Shown: positions 24,125-33,268, numbered from the stretch's first letter. The stretch is 44,483 nt of DNA from M3007 sp040397785 (GCA_040397785.1 JBBAVI010000042.1:1-44483); one strand, 5' to 3'. Program-made: numbers and translations. Notes: generated by a model from the sequence alone, not told the origin.

Positions 24125-25522
24125 TTATTTACTTTTTTGTTTGAGTTCGGCGTAATATTGATAGAAGTACGGAATGGTTTCAATGCCTTTGTAGTAATTG
24201 AACAAACCGTAATGCTCATTGGGTGAATGAATATCATCCGAATCCAGGCCAAAGCCCATCAAAATGGTGCTCACCTGCAAGACGCTTTCAAACATTGCTA
24301 CAATCGGAATACTTCCACCGCCGCGTTGTGGCAGTGGTTTTTTACCGAACGTGGCTTCCATGGCCTTTTCGGCTGCTTTATACTCTATCGAAGTGGTGGG
24401 AACAACGGCAGGCTGCCCGCCATGTAACGCTGTTACTTTCACCTTCACCGCTTTCGGTGCGATGGCCTCAAAATGCTTCTGGAACAATTTTTCAATCTTC
24501 TTCGGATCTTGGCCTGGCACCAAACGCATGGAAATTTTAGCATGCGCCTTGGATGGCAACACGGTTTTAGCGCCTTCGCCTGTATATCCCCCCCAAATGC
24601 CGTTCACATCCAGGGTTGGACGAATGCCGGTACGCTCAATGGTCGTATATCCTTTTTCACCCATTAATTCGCCTACTTGAAGGTCTTTCATGTAAGCCTT
24701 TTCATTATACGGCGCTTCATTCATCATTTTGCGCTCTTTAGACGATACTTTTTCCACATCGTCATAAAAGCCTTCCACCGTGATGCGTCGTTTTGAATCG
24801 TGCAAAGATGAAATCATATCACACAATACATTAATTGGATTGGGAACCGCGCCCCCGTACACGCCGGAATGCAGATCGCGGTTCGGGCCCGTAACTTCCA
24901 CTTCCATGTAACACAATCCGCGCAAACCCACTGTGAGGCTTGGGGTTTCGTTGTCAATGATGCTGGTATCTGAAACCAATACCACATCACAAGCCAATTT
25001 GCTTTTATTTTTTTCACAGAATTCCTCCAAATGTGCAGATCCTACTTCTTCTTCGCCTTCAATCATGAATTTCACATTACAAGGCAGACTGTTGTTGCGG
25101 CTCATCATTTCGAAGGCCTTGAAATGCATAAAAAACTGACCTTTATCGTCGCAGGAGCCCCTTGCAAAAATAGCACCTTGCGGATGGTTTTCGGTCGTCT
25201 TAATGATCGGTTCAAACGCCGGATTGTCCCAGAGCTCGAGCGGATCGGCAGGTTGCACGTCGTAATGTCCGTACACCAATACGGTTGGCGCATTCGGATC
25301 AATGATTTTTTCGCCATACACAATTGGATGTCCGGCCGTTTCAAAAATCTCCACCTGGTCTACCCCGAGGTCGGTCAAGTGTTGTGCGGTTGCGTATGCC
25401 ATGGTACGCACGTCATCCGCATATTTTGGATCGGCACTGATGGATGGAATGCGCAGCAGGGCGAGTAATTCGTCCAAAAAGCGCGGTTTGTGCTCGTTCA
25501 GGTATTGGTTTAATTCTTTCAT
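24125..25522 (-). CDS. M20-family dipeptidase
   Basis: The 465-residue enzyme shows the dinuclear-zinc residues of M20: His86 in VYGHYDVQP, Asp125 in RGSCDDKGQ, catalytic Glu158 and ligand Glu159 in EGEEEVGS, the Asp in VVLVSDTSI, and a C-terminal His in DDIHSPNEHYG. The lid domain (about 215-320) carries DLHSGVYGGAVPNPINVL, characteristic of the CNDP/PepV-like dipeptidases. It hydrolyses small peptides, most likely dipeptides, in the cytoplasm, as no signal sequence is present. The start ATG at 25522 gives MKELNQYLNEHKPRFLDELL. It lies 122 nt downstream of the dihydroorotase gene, with a weak hairpin in between, and is followed closely by the FKBP gene. Confidence 0.95.
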   Translation of the reverse strand: MKELNQYLNEHKPRFLDELLALLRIPSISADPKYADDVRTMAYATAQHLTDLGVDQVEIFETAGHPIVYGEKIIDPNAPTVLVYGHYDVQPADPLELWDNPAFEPIIKTTENHPQGAIFARGSCDDKGQFFMHFKAFEMMSRNNSLPCNVKFMIEGEEEVGSAHLEEFCEKNKSKLACDVVLVSDTSIIDNETPSLTVGLRGLCYMEVEVTGPNRDLHSGVYGGAVPNPINVLCDMISSLHDSKRRITVEGFYDDVEKVSSKERKMMNEAPYNEKAYMKDLQVGELMGEKGYTTIERTGIRPTLDVNGIWGGYTGEGAKTVLPSKAHAKISMRLVPGQDPKKIEKLFQKHFEAIAPKAVKVKVTALHGGQPAVVPTTSIEYKAAEKAMEATFGKKPLPQRGGGSIPIVAMFESVLQVSTILMGFGLDSDDIHSPNEHYGLFNYYKGIETIPYFYQYYAELKQKSK

Positions 25523-25540
25523 AGATGGTATAAATGTTTA

Positions 25541-25562
25541 AAAAAGCGCGACCCGCACGGGT
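25541..25562 (-). terminator. Weak hairpin with T run between dihydroorotase and dipeptidase genes
   Basis: On the minus strand ACCCG-TG-CGGGT (25551-25562) is followed by GCGC and a short T run (25541-25545). The stem is only 5 bp, so termination would be partial at best. Confidence 0.35.
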
Positions 25563-25644
25563 GGCTCAAAAGTCCGGCGCGAATTTCTTACTTTTTAAGG
25601 AAGATGAAAGCAGGATTCTACTAAATGAATGCTCAAAACGATTT

Positions 25645-26979
25645 TTAACGGTCAAACAATATACGTTCGCCCATTTTGGTGTCATAAAATTGGCCTTCAT
25701 GCCAAGCCAAATGCCCACTGACGATGGTACTGCGTACTTTTCCGTACAGGGTTTTGCCCATGAAAGGCGACCAGCCGCATTTGTAATAAACGTTTTGTGG
25801 CGTCACTTTGTACCGTGCATGCACATCTACCACCGAAAAATCGGCCCAATATCCTTCTTCGATAAATCCGCGTTCCTTTATTTGAAAGGCAATGGCTGGG
25901 GCATGGCTCATTTTCTCGGCAATTTTTTCCAAGCTTATTTTACCTTGATGATAAAAATCGAGCATGAGCGACAAACTATGTTGCACCAGCGGCAAACCGG
26001 ACGGCGCATCCAAAAATGGTCTTGATTTTTCTTCCCAGGTATGGGGCGCGTGGTCAGTTGCGACTACATCGAGCCGGTCATCCAGCAAGGCAGGCAATAA
26101 TGCATCGCGGTCGGCTTTGGTTTTAATGGCGGGATTGCATTTGATCTGGTTGCCCAGACTGCGGTAATAACGGTCGTAAAAATGCAGGTGGTGCACACAA
26201 ACCTCTGCTGTGATGCGTTTTTGAGCCAATGGAATACCCGTTTGGAATAGTTCCAGTTCCTTTTGGGTGCTGATATGTAGCACATGCAAGCGCGTATTGT
26301 GCTTTTGCGCCAATTGCACCGCAAAGGAAGAAGATAAATAGCAGGCTTCGGTAGGACGAATTTTAGGATGCATCCGGGCCGTCATGGTATCGCCGTACTG
26401 CGCCTTATAATAATCCAGGAGCCGGTGCACGGTCGCTTCATCTTCACAGTGGGTAGCAACCAACATGGGCGTATTGGCAAAAATCCGTTCGAGGGTGCCT
26501 GGATTATCCACCAGCATATTGCCGGTGCTGCTCCCCATGAAAATTTTAACGCCACAAATGGTATGTGGGTTGGTACGCATGACCTCCTCATAATTGTCGT
26601 TGGTGGTACCCATAAAAAAGGAATAATTGGCCAACGATGTGCGTGCCCCGATTTGATACTTTTCTTCGAGGCGCTCTTGCGTCACCGAGGGTGGATTGAC
26701 ATTGGGCATTTCCATAAAGGAGGTGACACCTCCAGCCACTGCCGCCCTGCTCTCCGTGGCGATGGTGGCTTTATGGGTGAGGCCAGGTTCGCGAAAATGC
26801 ACCTGATCATCAATGATCCCCGGGAAAATATATTTCCCTGCAGCATCAATTTCCTGGTCAGCATGGACGGAAATGGAGGGTGCTATTTTTTCGAACCGAC
26901 CATTTTTTACAAAAATATCGGCTTCGAAAATCGTACCGCGGTGCACGATTTTGCCGTTTCGAATCAGAATTGATTTCAT
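25645..26979 (-). CDS. pyrC: Dihydroorotase
   Basis: The 444-residue amidohydrolase catalyses the reversible cyclisation of carbamoyl aspartate to dihydroorotate in pyrimidine synthesis. Family residues are visible: FPGIIDDQVHFREPGLTHK near residue 60, VKIFMGSSTGNMLVD with the lysine expected to be carboxylated, metal-binding His in LVATHCEDE and LHVLHISTQ, and the catalytic Asp in VATDHAPHT. The first His of the usual HxH pair is Gln59 (Q-V-H61); I recall the DDQVHFREPG form as standard in Bacteroidota. Allantoinase-like relatives have HxH, so dihydroorotase is the better call. It is probably the first gene of a run continuing into the dipeptidase. Confidence 0.93.
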   Translation of the reverse strand: MKSILIRNGKIVHRGTIFEADIFVKNGRFEKIAPSISVHADQEIDAAGKYIFPGIIDDQVHFREPGLTHKATIATESRAAVAGGVTSFMEMPNVNPPSVTQERLEEKYQIGARTSLANYSFFMGTTNDNYEEVMRTNPHTICGVKIFMGSSTGNMLVDNPGTLERIFANTPMLVATHCEDEATVHRLLDYYKAQYGDTMTARMHPKIRPTEACYLSSSFAVQLAQKHNTRLHVLHISTQKELELFQTGIPLAQKRITAEVCVHHLHFYDRYYRSLGNQIKCNPAIKTKADRDALLPALLDDRLDVVATDHAPHTWEEKSRPFLDAPSGLPLVQHSLSLMLDFYHQGKISLEKIAEKMSHAPAIAFQIKERGFIEEGYWADFSVVDVHARYKVTPQNVYYKCGWSPFMGKTLYGKVRSTIVSGHLAWHEGQFYDTKMGERILFDR

Positions 26980-27320
26980 GGTACTGGTGAATTGAACTGG
27001 ATTAATTGAACCGGATAAAACGCTTTAGAAATCCAGCGCTATGAACGTATAACATTGAAGTGCCAAAGTTCGCAAAGTGTTTGACACCTGAAATAGCAGA
27101 ATTGATTAAATTAAAAAGTGTTGGTCGAAAAATGTAGTATTGCTATTAAACGGCATAGATTTGCAAGATTAGCGACATATTACATAAATAATAGGTAATC
27201 AAGCATTTAAAAACCCACAACATAGACATGTTTTTTACAGGACTATTGTTATGTTACCATATGATTTACAATTCAATTTAAATATTGATAAAAAATATGT
27301 AATTTTTTTTCAAGTTAGGG

Positions 27321-27352
27321 TTGTGAAAAAATGCGGAATACGCTTACCTTTG
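27321..27352 (+). promoter_or_regulatory. Promoter of a candidate small RNA (TTG-N21-TACCTTTG)
   Basis: TTG (27321-27323), a 21-base spacer and TACCTTTG (27345-27352), followed by C as in other boxes. No gene follows on this strand before the terminator at 27421. Confidence 0.5.
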
Positions 27353-27358
27353 CAAATG

Positions 27359-27457
27359 TAAATTCGATATGATGCCATCTATTGATATGGCTTAAGATAA
27401 ATGAAGCGTGTTTTGATGACGTCCTTCTCCGAGAAAGCTTGGAGGGGGACTTTTTTT
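27359..27457 (+). ncRNA. Candidate small RNA or leader-peptide transcript
   Basis: A promoter-like pair and a strong intrinsic terminator frame about 100 nt that hold no known gene. The 5' part can form a hairpin from GCCAT and ATGGC around 27374-27391. An alternative reading is a 23-codon frame starting ATGAAGCGTGTTTTG at 27401, which runs through the terminator stem, as attenuator leader peptides do. It does not carry the conserved SRP-RNA loop or 6S-like architecture. No identity is proposed. Confidence 0.4.
27421..27457 (+). terminator. Strong intrinsic terminator with no annotated upstream gene
   Basis: GTCCTTCTCC (27421-27430) pairs fully with GGAGGGGGAC (27441-27450), using two G-U wobbles, and extends three pairs into an AAAG tetraloop. 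T7 follows (27451-27457). This is a textbook + strand terminator. Confidence 0.8.
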
Positions 27458-27482
27458 GTGCTACTTTTTTAGCGTAAAACTC

Positions 27483-27546
27483 AAAAAAAGGCTGCCCCAA
27501 ACACAAGCCAGATTTTTAGAATCTGAATTATGTTTGAGGCAGCCTT
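27483..27546 (-). terminator. Terminator of the secreted T9SS protein gene
   Basis: AAGGCTGCC-C-CAAAC (27488-27502) pairs with GTTTG-A-GGCAGCCTT (27532-27546), and an inner stem CAGATT/AATCTG closes the loop. On the minus strand the stem ends in a T7 run, 51 nt past the gene's stop. Confidence 0.8.
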
Positions 27547-27596
27547 CAATATTATTAAGCAACCGGCGCCTAGTAACGCCTAGTCAAAATAGGTGC

Positions 27597-29447
27597 TTAA
27601 TGCAACACTACAAATTTCTTGGTTTTTGTACCTTCCTTTGTAGCAATACGCGCCAGGTAAGTTCCTGCAGCCAAACTTGGCAATTCGTAGCTCAATGTTT
27701 CATTGGTCAAACCTTCGCGGTTTTCGTAACGAATCACACGGCCATCCAACTGTGCGATGGTGATGGTTGCATCGGTCGCTTGTTCGAATTCAACCTTCAA
27801 ACGTACCACGTCATTTACCGGGTTCGGGAAAACGTTCATCACGTTATCTGCCAATGCTTTTTCATCTGTTGAAGAAGACAAGGCAATGTTCATGCGCATT
27901 ACGGCAGCAAAGTCGTTGCCGAAACCTGCCAAGAACCACTGATCTGTGAACACCACGGTGCTTACCACATCTACATACTTGATCGCTTTGTTGAAGAAAT
28001 GGTTAACCTGTCTTGATTCTGTTGGATAATCGATCATCAAGAAATAACGCGCACCAGATTCCAGTTCAATGCCCGGTAAACCTGAATTCAGGTCCAACAA
28101 ATCAATGGTTTGTAAATCGCCATTTTGGATACCAGCAGGGGCAATGTAGTCGGCATAACCCACCCAAGTCAAACTCTCGCTAAACAATTGCGTGCGGTCA
28201 AAACCGGCAAAGTTTGCTGGTACATCGTCGTTTACTTTAAATAATTCAACGGTACCTTTTACACTTTCAATGGGCAATTCGGCTGGATCGGTACCGAAAG
28301 AGAACGAAGCCGTTTGGGCTACATATTTTTCCAACAAACCAGAAGTGATGCGGTAGTTGTTACCAACACTCCAGGCAATGTCCTGACCGGTACGCGTTGC
28401 AGTTTCTGGCACATTTTCTTTTGAAAAGGTGTTATCCGTCACTACAAATGGGGTTCTTCCTCCATTGTCCAATGGGCGCTGGTCTGCAGAATCGGCACGT
28501 ACACTATAATTTATATAGTACAAACCAACTGACAACTCAGGGGCAAATACATTGTTCAGGAAAATTGCGCTGTCTACCACGCCAGGTGCCAAACCAGGCA
28601 CTACCACACTGTCTTGATAAATGATGTTACCACCTTCTTCTTCAATCGATGCCTTCAAGGTCACATTGGTTTGCGTCAACAAACCTCGGTTCGACAAATA
28701 AGCATAGAAACCGAATGTATCTGCGGCAATTTGTGAAACAGGCGATGCAAAGCTGGATGCAGGATAGAAAAACTCGCCTAACACAATGTTATTACGTGGT
28801 GTTGGGTTTTGGCTGTACAGTGCAACATCATCGATGTTCCAGTAATATTCCCAGTTACCTTCCCACTGCCAACGCAAACGAACGTTTGCCTGGTTCGCTG
28901 CTACAGAAGAAATGTCAATTACAGGCTCAGACGGGTTTGGCGTCCAACGCTCCCGGAATTCAGGGAACACTGTAAAATCGGTCCAGGTAGTACCACCGTT
29001 GTTGCTTACTTGCAACAAGGCGCCATCGGCCAAATCCACCACAAAACGACCAGCATGCGTCTGAAACGTAACGAATACTGCTGGTTTGCCAGAGCAATCG
29101 ATTACGGATGTAGTCAGGCGTGATCTGTGGTTGGTTGACAATTGGCCCGGTTCGTCTGAATCAAGCGTCATGAAACCATTTGCTGCAGTTGTAGCCTGAA
29201 AAGGAATTTGCAGATTCAAGGCGTCACCGAAAATTGGGGAACAACCTGCTTCGGTGTTGCCCGCATCTGGATTGGAGCACCAGGTCCACAATATACCCTG
29301 GTTAGAAGCATCTGTTGTCGTCCAACCTGCAGGAAAACCACCAGCAAAATCTTGCGACCAGAATGGAACGGGTTGTTGCGCATGCAGCATTCCTGCCCAT
29401 AGCAACAACGCTGTTAAAATTGATTTGTACATTGAAAACTTCATCAT
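27597..29447 (-). CDS. Secreted protein with N-terminal jelly-roll-like domain and T9SS sorting domain
   Basis: Starting at the first of two adjacent ATGs (29447; 29444 is equally possible) the product has 616 residues. A signal peptide (MKFSMYKSILTALLLWAGMLHAQ) is followed by a region with QDFAGGFPAGWTTTD, SRLTTSVIDCSGKPAVFVTFQTH and WNIDDVALY, which resembles the choice-of-anchor J/MAM-type beta-sandwich. The centre has a CARDB-like stretch (GFYAYLSNRGLLTQTNVTLKASIEE). The last 80 residues (VMNVFPNPVNDVVRLKVEFEQ ... LAAGTYLARIATKEGTKTKKFVVLH) are a type A Por secretion tail. It is probably surface-attached or released; no catalytic site was recognised. Upstream in-frame codons back to 29492 overlap the glnS terminator and are excluded. 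Confidence 0.88.
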   Translation of the reverse strand: MMKFSMYKSILTALLLWAGMLHAQQPVPFWSQDFAGGFPAGWTTTDASNQGILWTWCSNPDAGNTEAGCSPIFGDALNLQIPFQATTAANGFMTLDSDEPGQLSTNHRSRLTTSVIDCSGKPAVFVTFQTHAGRFVVDLADGALLQVSNNGGTTWTDFTVFPEFRERWTPNPSEPVIDISSVAANQANVRLRWQWEGNWEYYWNIDDVALYSQNPTPRNNIVLGEFFYPASSFASPVSQIAADTFGFYAYLSNRGLLTQTNVTLKASIEEEGGNIIYQDSVVVPGLAPGVVDSAIFLNNVFAPELSVGLYYINYSVRADSADQRPLDNGGRTPFVVTDNTFSKENVPETATRTGQDIAWSVGNNYRITSGLLEKYVAQTASFSFGTDPAELPIESVKGTVELFKVNDDVPANFAGFDRTQLFSESLTWVGYADYIAPAGIQNGDLQTIDLLDLNSGLPGIELESGARYFLMIDYPTESRQVNHFFNKAIKYVDVVSTVVFTDQWFLAGFGNDFAAVMRMNIALSSSTDEKALADNVMNVFPNPVNDVVRLKVEFEQATDATITIAQLDGRVIRYENREGLTNETLSYELPSLAAGTYLARIATKEGTKTKKFVVLH

Positions 29448-29463
29448 AATTGAGTTTAGAAAC

Positions 29464-29496
29464 AAAAAAAAGCAAGGCCAAGGTAAGGCCACTTGC
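29464..29496 (-). terminator. Intrinsic terminator of glnS
   Basis: On the minus strand GCAAGTGGCC (29487-29496) pairs with GGCCTTGC (29472-29479) with two unpaired bases, followed by T8 (29464-29471). It lies 50 nt past the glnS stop. Confidence 0.85.
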
Positions 29497-29546
29497 GTTA
29501 TTTTCAGAATAAAATCATTTAAACCGTCTTGTAATTGCCCAAAAAG

Positions 29547-31214
29547 CTATTTCTTCTGACCTTTTGCCCAAGAATCTTTCAAGGTAACCGTACGATTAAA
29601 CACCTTTTTTTGGTCGGTCGAACCCGGATCTGCACAAAAATAACCCAGGCGGGTAAACTGAAAATGCGCCCCCGCCTGTACGGTATGCAACGCAGGTTCA
29701 ATCAACGCATTGTGTATGATTTCCAACGAATTAGGGTTAATCGCCAACTTGAAATCTTCCTCGGCCGCTGGGTCTTCTACCTGAAACAAGCGGTCGTACA
29801 TGCGCACTTCGGCCTTTTCAGTATGCCCTTCTGCCAACCAATGGATAACGCCCTGCACTTTTAAGCCACTGGTGTCAGACCCTGAGCGGCTCTCGGGCAC
29901 ATAAGTGCAATGAATTTCGACTACTTCACCTGCCTCGTTCTTTACAAGGTCTCCGCATTTGATGATAAAAGCCGATTTTAAACGCACCATGCCGCCCGGT
30001 GACAAGCGGAAATATTTGGGCGGCGGATTTTCCATAAAATCATCCTGCTCAATCCACAAATGCCGCGTAAATGCCAAGGGGCGCTTGCCACCTTCGGGAT
30101 CTTCCGGGTTGTTTTCGGTTTCCAGCCACTCGGTTTGTCCTTCCGGAAAATTGGTAAGCACCACTTTTATCGGGTTCAACACCGCAAATCGACGCAAGGC
30201 TTTTTTATTCAAATCTTCACGTACGCAAAACTCTAACAACGACAATTCGATCAGATTTTCGCGTTTGGCGACTCCAATCCGGCGCGCAAAGTCGCGGATA
30301 CTATCGGCTGTAAAACCTCTGCGACGCAACCCGGAAATGGTCGGCATCCGCGGATCATCCCAGCCGGATACGTAATTTTCTTTCACCAATTGCAGCAATT
30401 TACGCTTGCTCATCACCGTGTAAGTGAGGTTCAAGCGCGCAAATTCGTATTGTTTAGAAGGAAAAATATCCAATTGCTCAATACACCAATTATACAAATC
30501 GCGGTGCGGAATAAACTCCAGCGTACAAATAGAATGTGTAATTTGCTCAATACTATCACTTTGACCATGCGCCCAATCGTACATTGGGTAAATACACCAT
30601 TTGTCGCCGGTGCGGTGGTGGTGTGCGTGTTTGATGCGGTAGAGGTAAGGGTCGCGCAAGTGCATGTTGGGCGCAGTCATGTCGATTTTTGCGCGCAAGG
30701 TGCAATGCCCGTCTGGATATTCGCCGTTTTTCATGCGTTCAAACTGCGCCAGGTTTTCTTCCACGGTGGTATCGCGGTACGGACTGGCCTTACCTGCCTC
30801 GGTGGGGGTACCTTTCATGGTAGCCACTTCCTCCGGGCTTGAAAAATCGACGTATGCTTTGCCCGCTGCAATCAGTTGCTTGGCAAATTCGTACAATTGA
30901 TCAAAATAATTGGAGGCATAAAAGATATTGGCGGGTTCGAAGCCCAACCAGCGGATATCTTCCAGAATGCTTTCAACGTATTCGGTTTCCTCGGTGCTTG
31001 GATTGGTATCGTCGTACCGCAGGTTGGTTTTTCCACCAAATTTGGCCGCCAAATCGAAGTTCAGGCATATACTTTTGGAGTGCCCAATGTGCAAATAACC
31101 ATTGGGTTCAGGAGGAAAACGCGTCAGAATGGATTCATATTTGCCCGCAGCTAAGTCGGCGGCCACAATTTCCTCCAAAAAGTGCATTTGTTCGGGCGCT
31201 ACATGTTCTTTCAT
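29547..31214 (-). CDS. glnS: Glutaminyl-tRNA synthetase
   Basis: The 555-residue class I synthetase has the HIGH motif at 42-45 (RFPPEPNGYLHIGHSKS) and the KMSKS equivalent VMSKR at 267-271. The LRYDDTNPSTEETEYVESI stretch and the DPYLYRIKHAHHHRTGDKWCIYPMYDWAHGQSDSIE block distinguish GlnRS from GluRS, which it derived from. The C-terminal beta-barrel region (about 340-550) binds the anticodon. It charges tRNA-Gln directly, so this organism need not rely on the amidotransferase route for Gln-tRNA. The gene follows argS by 44 nt and likely shares its transcript; a strong terminator lies downstream. Confidence 0.97.
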   Translation of the reverse strand: MKEHVAPEQMHFLEEIVAADLAAGKYESILTRFPPEPNGYLHIGHSKSICLNFDLAAKFGGKTNLRYDDTNPSTEETEYVESILEDIRWLGFEPANIFYASNYFDQLYEFAKQLIAAGKAYVDFSSPEEVATMKGTPTEAGKASPYRDTTVEENLAQFERMKNGEYPDGHCTLRAKIDMTAPNMHLRDPYLYRIKHAHHHRTGDKWCIYPMYDWAHGQSDSIEQITHSICTLEFIPHRDLYNWCIEQLDIFPSKQYEFARLNLTYTVMSKRKLLQLVKENYVSGWDDPRMPTISGLRRRGFTADSIRDFARRIGVAKRENLIELSLLEFCVREDLNKKALRRFAVLNPIKVVLTNFPEGQTEWLETENNPEDPEGGKRPLAFTRHLWIEQDDFMENPPPKYFRLSPGGMVRLKSAFIIKCGDLVKNEAGEVVEIHCTYVPESRSGSDTSGLKVQGVIHWLAEGHTEKAEVRMYDRLFQVEDPAAEEDFKLAINPNSLEIIHNALIEPALHTVQAGAHFQFTRLGYFCADPGSTDQKKVFNRTVTLKDSWAKGQKK

Positions 31215-31258
31215 AAACGGGTGCGGGGCAAGCCCCTTTTGTGTTGTGTTAGATTGGA

Positions 31259-33112
31259 TTACATACGTTCTGGCATTTCAATTCCCAACAAATCCATGGC
31301 AGACAGTAAAACCTGGCCAACGGCTTTGCTCAATTGAAGTCGGAACGCCCGTGCTTCCGGTGTTGGGGCACTAAATACCCGCACATCGTGCCAAAACTTG
31401 TGAAAACTTTTAGCCAAACTATAACTGAAATTGGCAATCAGGGATGGATCGTAGTTGTTGGCTGCATTTTGTAAAATACCCGGATACTCATGCAAAGCCA
31501 CCAACAATTCCTTTTCTGCGTCCTGTAAATCAAGGTACTGATCGGCCATCGACAAATCTATGTTTTCCAGTGCTACCCGCTGCATCAAACTATTGATTCG
31601 CACATAACTGTATTGAATGTAGGGGCCGGTTTGACCTTGTAAATCTACCGATTCCTCCGGATTGAAAATCATTTTTTTGTGCGGATGCACTTTAATGATA
31701 AAATACTTCAAGGCGGCCATGCCCACTTTATTGGCTACATCCAGGCGCACTGATTCCTCTGCATTAGCGCTTTCTCCTTGAGATTCAATGCTTTCGAGGG
31801 CGAGGCGCCGTACTTCGGTAATCAGATCGTCGGCATCTACGACCGTACCTTCCCGGGTTTTCATACGGCCAGTGGGTAATTCTACCAGGCCGTATGATAA
31901 ATGGTACAATCCGGCCGCATATGGCTCATCCAGGCGTTTGAGGATTTCGAAGAGCACCGAAAAGTGGTAGTTTTGCTCATCGGCCACCACATACACCATT
32001 TTTTCACAATTAAAATCCTGGTACCGCATCCGTGCCGTACCCAAATCCTGGGTAATGTACACCGAAGTTCCATCGGCCCGGAGCACCACTTTTTGGTCAA
32101 AACCAGCGTCTGTGAGGTCCACCCAAACCGAGCTGTCTTCTTTGCGGAAAAACACCGATTTGCTCAAACCGTCTTCCACAATATCTTTCCCTAGTAAATA
32201 GGTGTCGCTTTCGTAGTACAACTTTTCAAAGGAAACCCCCAGGTCGTTGTAAGTTTGCTCAAAGCCTGCATATACCCAGCCATTCATTTGTTTCCAGAGC
32301 GCCAGGGTTTCGGGATCATGGGCTTCCCATTTCAGCAACATTTCGCGTACTTCGGCGCCGAAAACCGAGAAGTCATTGAACCACTTGTTTTTATAGTCTT
32401 TAAAAAACGTTTTTTCGTCTTGCGTCGGTTTGCGTTTTTCTTCAAAAATTGCTTTTGCGATGTCCGTTTGTTGCCAGGCTTCGTATTCTACTTTTGATTT
32501 TTGCTCAAAAAGCACGTAATAATCGCCGACAAAATGGTCGCTCTTTATATTTTCGGAGGTTGGCGTTTTGCCTTCGCCCCAGGTTAGCCAGGAAACCATA
32601 CTTTTGCAAATGGCCACACCGCGGTCGTTGATAATCTGCACTTTTACGACATCATAACCGGCGGCGTCCAAAATTTTACTGCAAGACCAGCCCAACAAAA
32701 TATTCCGAATATGGCCCAAATGCAAGGGTTTGTTGGTATTGGGGGAAGAAAACTCCACCATGACTTTGCGGCCAGAACGTGGCTGCCGGCCATAAGCGGG
32801 GTCTGCCAACACGGATTGGAGAAACTGCTGCCAGAAAGTTGGGGCTATTTCGAGGTTCAAAAAGCCTTTGATGACATTAAAAGCGGCCACTTCCGGGCGG
32901 TTTTCCTGAAGATAGGCCCCAATTTCGTGGGCTACTTGATCGGGTGCTTTTTTGGCCAATTTCACATAAGGAAACACCACCACCGAGTAGTCGCCCGTAA
33001 ATTCGGCGGGTGTTTGATTAATTTGCACCTTGCTTGATGCGACGGTTTCACCATATAAATGTGCAACGGCGTCTTGTACAGACTGTTGTAAATGCTGAAT
33101 CAGTTGGGTCAT
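31259..33112 (-). CDS. argS: Arginyl-tRNA synthetase
   Basis: The 617-residue class I synthetase carries an N-terminal Add-1 domain (about 1-110, with FTGDYSVVVFPYVKLAKKAP), the HIGH equivalent HLGH at 131-134 (EFSSPNTNKPLHLGHIRN) and, at the KMSKS position, the divergent GRMKTREGTVVDADDL seen in several ArgRS lineages. The C-terminal helical DALR domain includes QGQTGPYIQYSYVRINSL. It attaches Arg to tRNA-Arg and, unusually for the class, needs the tRNA to activate the amino acid. The start is the ATG at 33112. It heads an argS-glnS unit. Confidence 0.97.
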   Translation of the reverse strand: MTQLIQHLQQSVQDAVAHLYGETVASSKVQINQTPAEFTGDYSVVVFPYVKLAKKAPDQVAHEIGAYLQENRPEVAAFNVIKGFLNLEIAPTFWQQFLQSVLADPAYGRQPRSGRKVMVEFSSPNTNKPLHLGHIRNILLGWSCSKILDAAGYDVVKVQIINDRGVAICKSMVSWLTWGEGKTPTSENIKSDHFVGDYYVLFEQKSKVEYEAWQQTDIAKAIFEEKRKPTQDEKTFFKDYKNKWFNDFSVFGAEVREMLLKWEAHDPETLALWKQMNGWVYAGFEQTYNDLGVSFEKLYYESDTYLLGKDIVEDGLSKSVFFRKEDSSVWVDLTDAGFDQKVVLRADGTSVYITQDLGTARMRYQDFNCEKMVYVVADEQNYHFSVLFEILKRLDEPYAAGLYHLSYGLVELPTGRMKTREGTVVDADDLITEVRRLALESIESQGESANAEESVRLDVANKVGMAALKYFIIKVHPHKKMIFNPEESVDLQGQTGPYIQYSYVRINSLMQRVALENIDLSMADQYLDLQDAEKELLVALHEYPGILQNAANNYDPSLIANFSYSLAKSFHKFWHDVRVFSAPTPEARAFRLQLSKAVGQVLLSAMDLLGIEMPERM

Positions 33113-33192
33113 AAATAGCGGACAGCGCCCAAAGCGCCTTGTTACAAGTTGATTTTCAGAAAATAAAAAGCCCGGGGCGACTTTTTCGGTCG

Positions 33193-33200
33193 CAAAAATA
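33193..33200 (-). promoter_or_regulatory. argS -7 box TATTTTTG
   Basis: TATTTTTG on the minus strand. A TTTG at 33225-33228 is 24 bases upstream, slightly farther than usual. The leader of about 75 nt contains a small hairpin, GCGAC/GTCGC, then a GC-rich CCCGGG and a T run, which could act as an attenuator. Confidence 0.4.
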
Positions 33201-33268
33201 CACGCGCTTAATTTAAAAACCGTGCAAAGCGACCAGAAGGTTCCGCCTAAATTTTAAAATCCCTGCCC

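Larger units (their letters stand above)
26980..27596. other. 617-bp AT-rich region without protein genes
   Basis: The stretch is AT-rich and contains no convincing coding frame. Recognisable elements are a TAGATTTG box on the + strand (27156-27163) with no partner, the promoter at 27321-27352, a candidate short transcript ending at the terminator 27421-27457, and the terminator of the next gene (27483-27546). The dihydroorotase promoter must also lie here, but no good TAnnTTTG box was found for it. Confidence 0.6.

Noticed and set aside
25541..25562. Confident terminator separating dihydroorotase from dipeptidase
   Set aside because: The stem is only 5 bp; it is kept as a low-confidence feature and co-transcription remains possible.
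27359..27457. SRP RNA, 6S RNA or a known riboswitch
   Set aside because: The conserved SRP apical loop (GGAAGCA-type) and 6S bulge layout are absent, and no ligand-riboswitch core was recognised.
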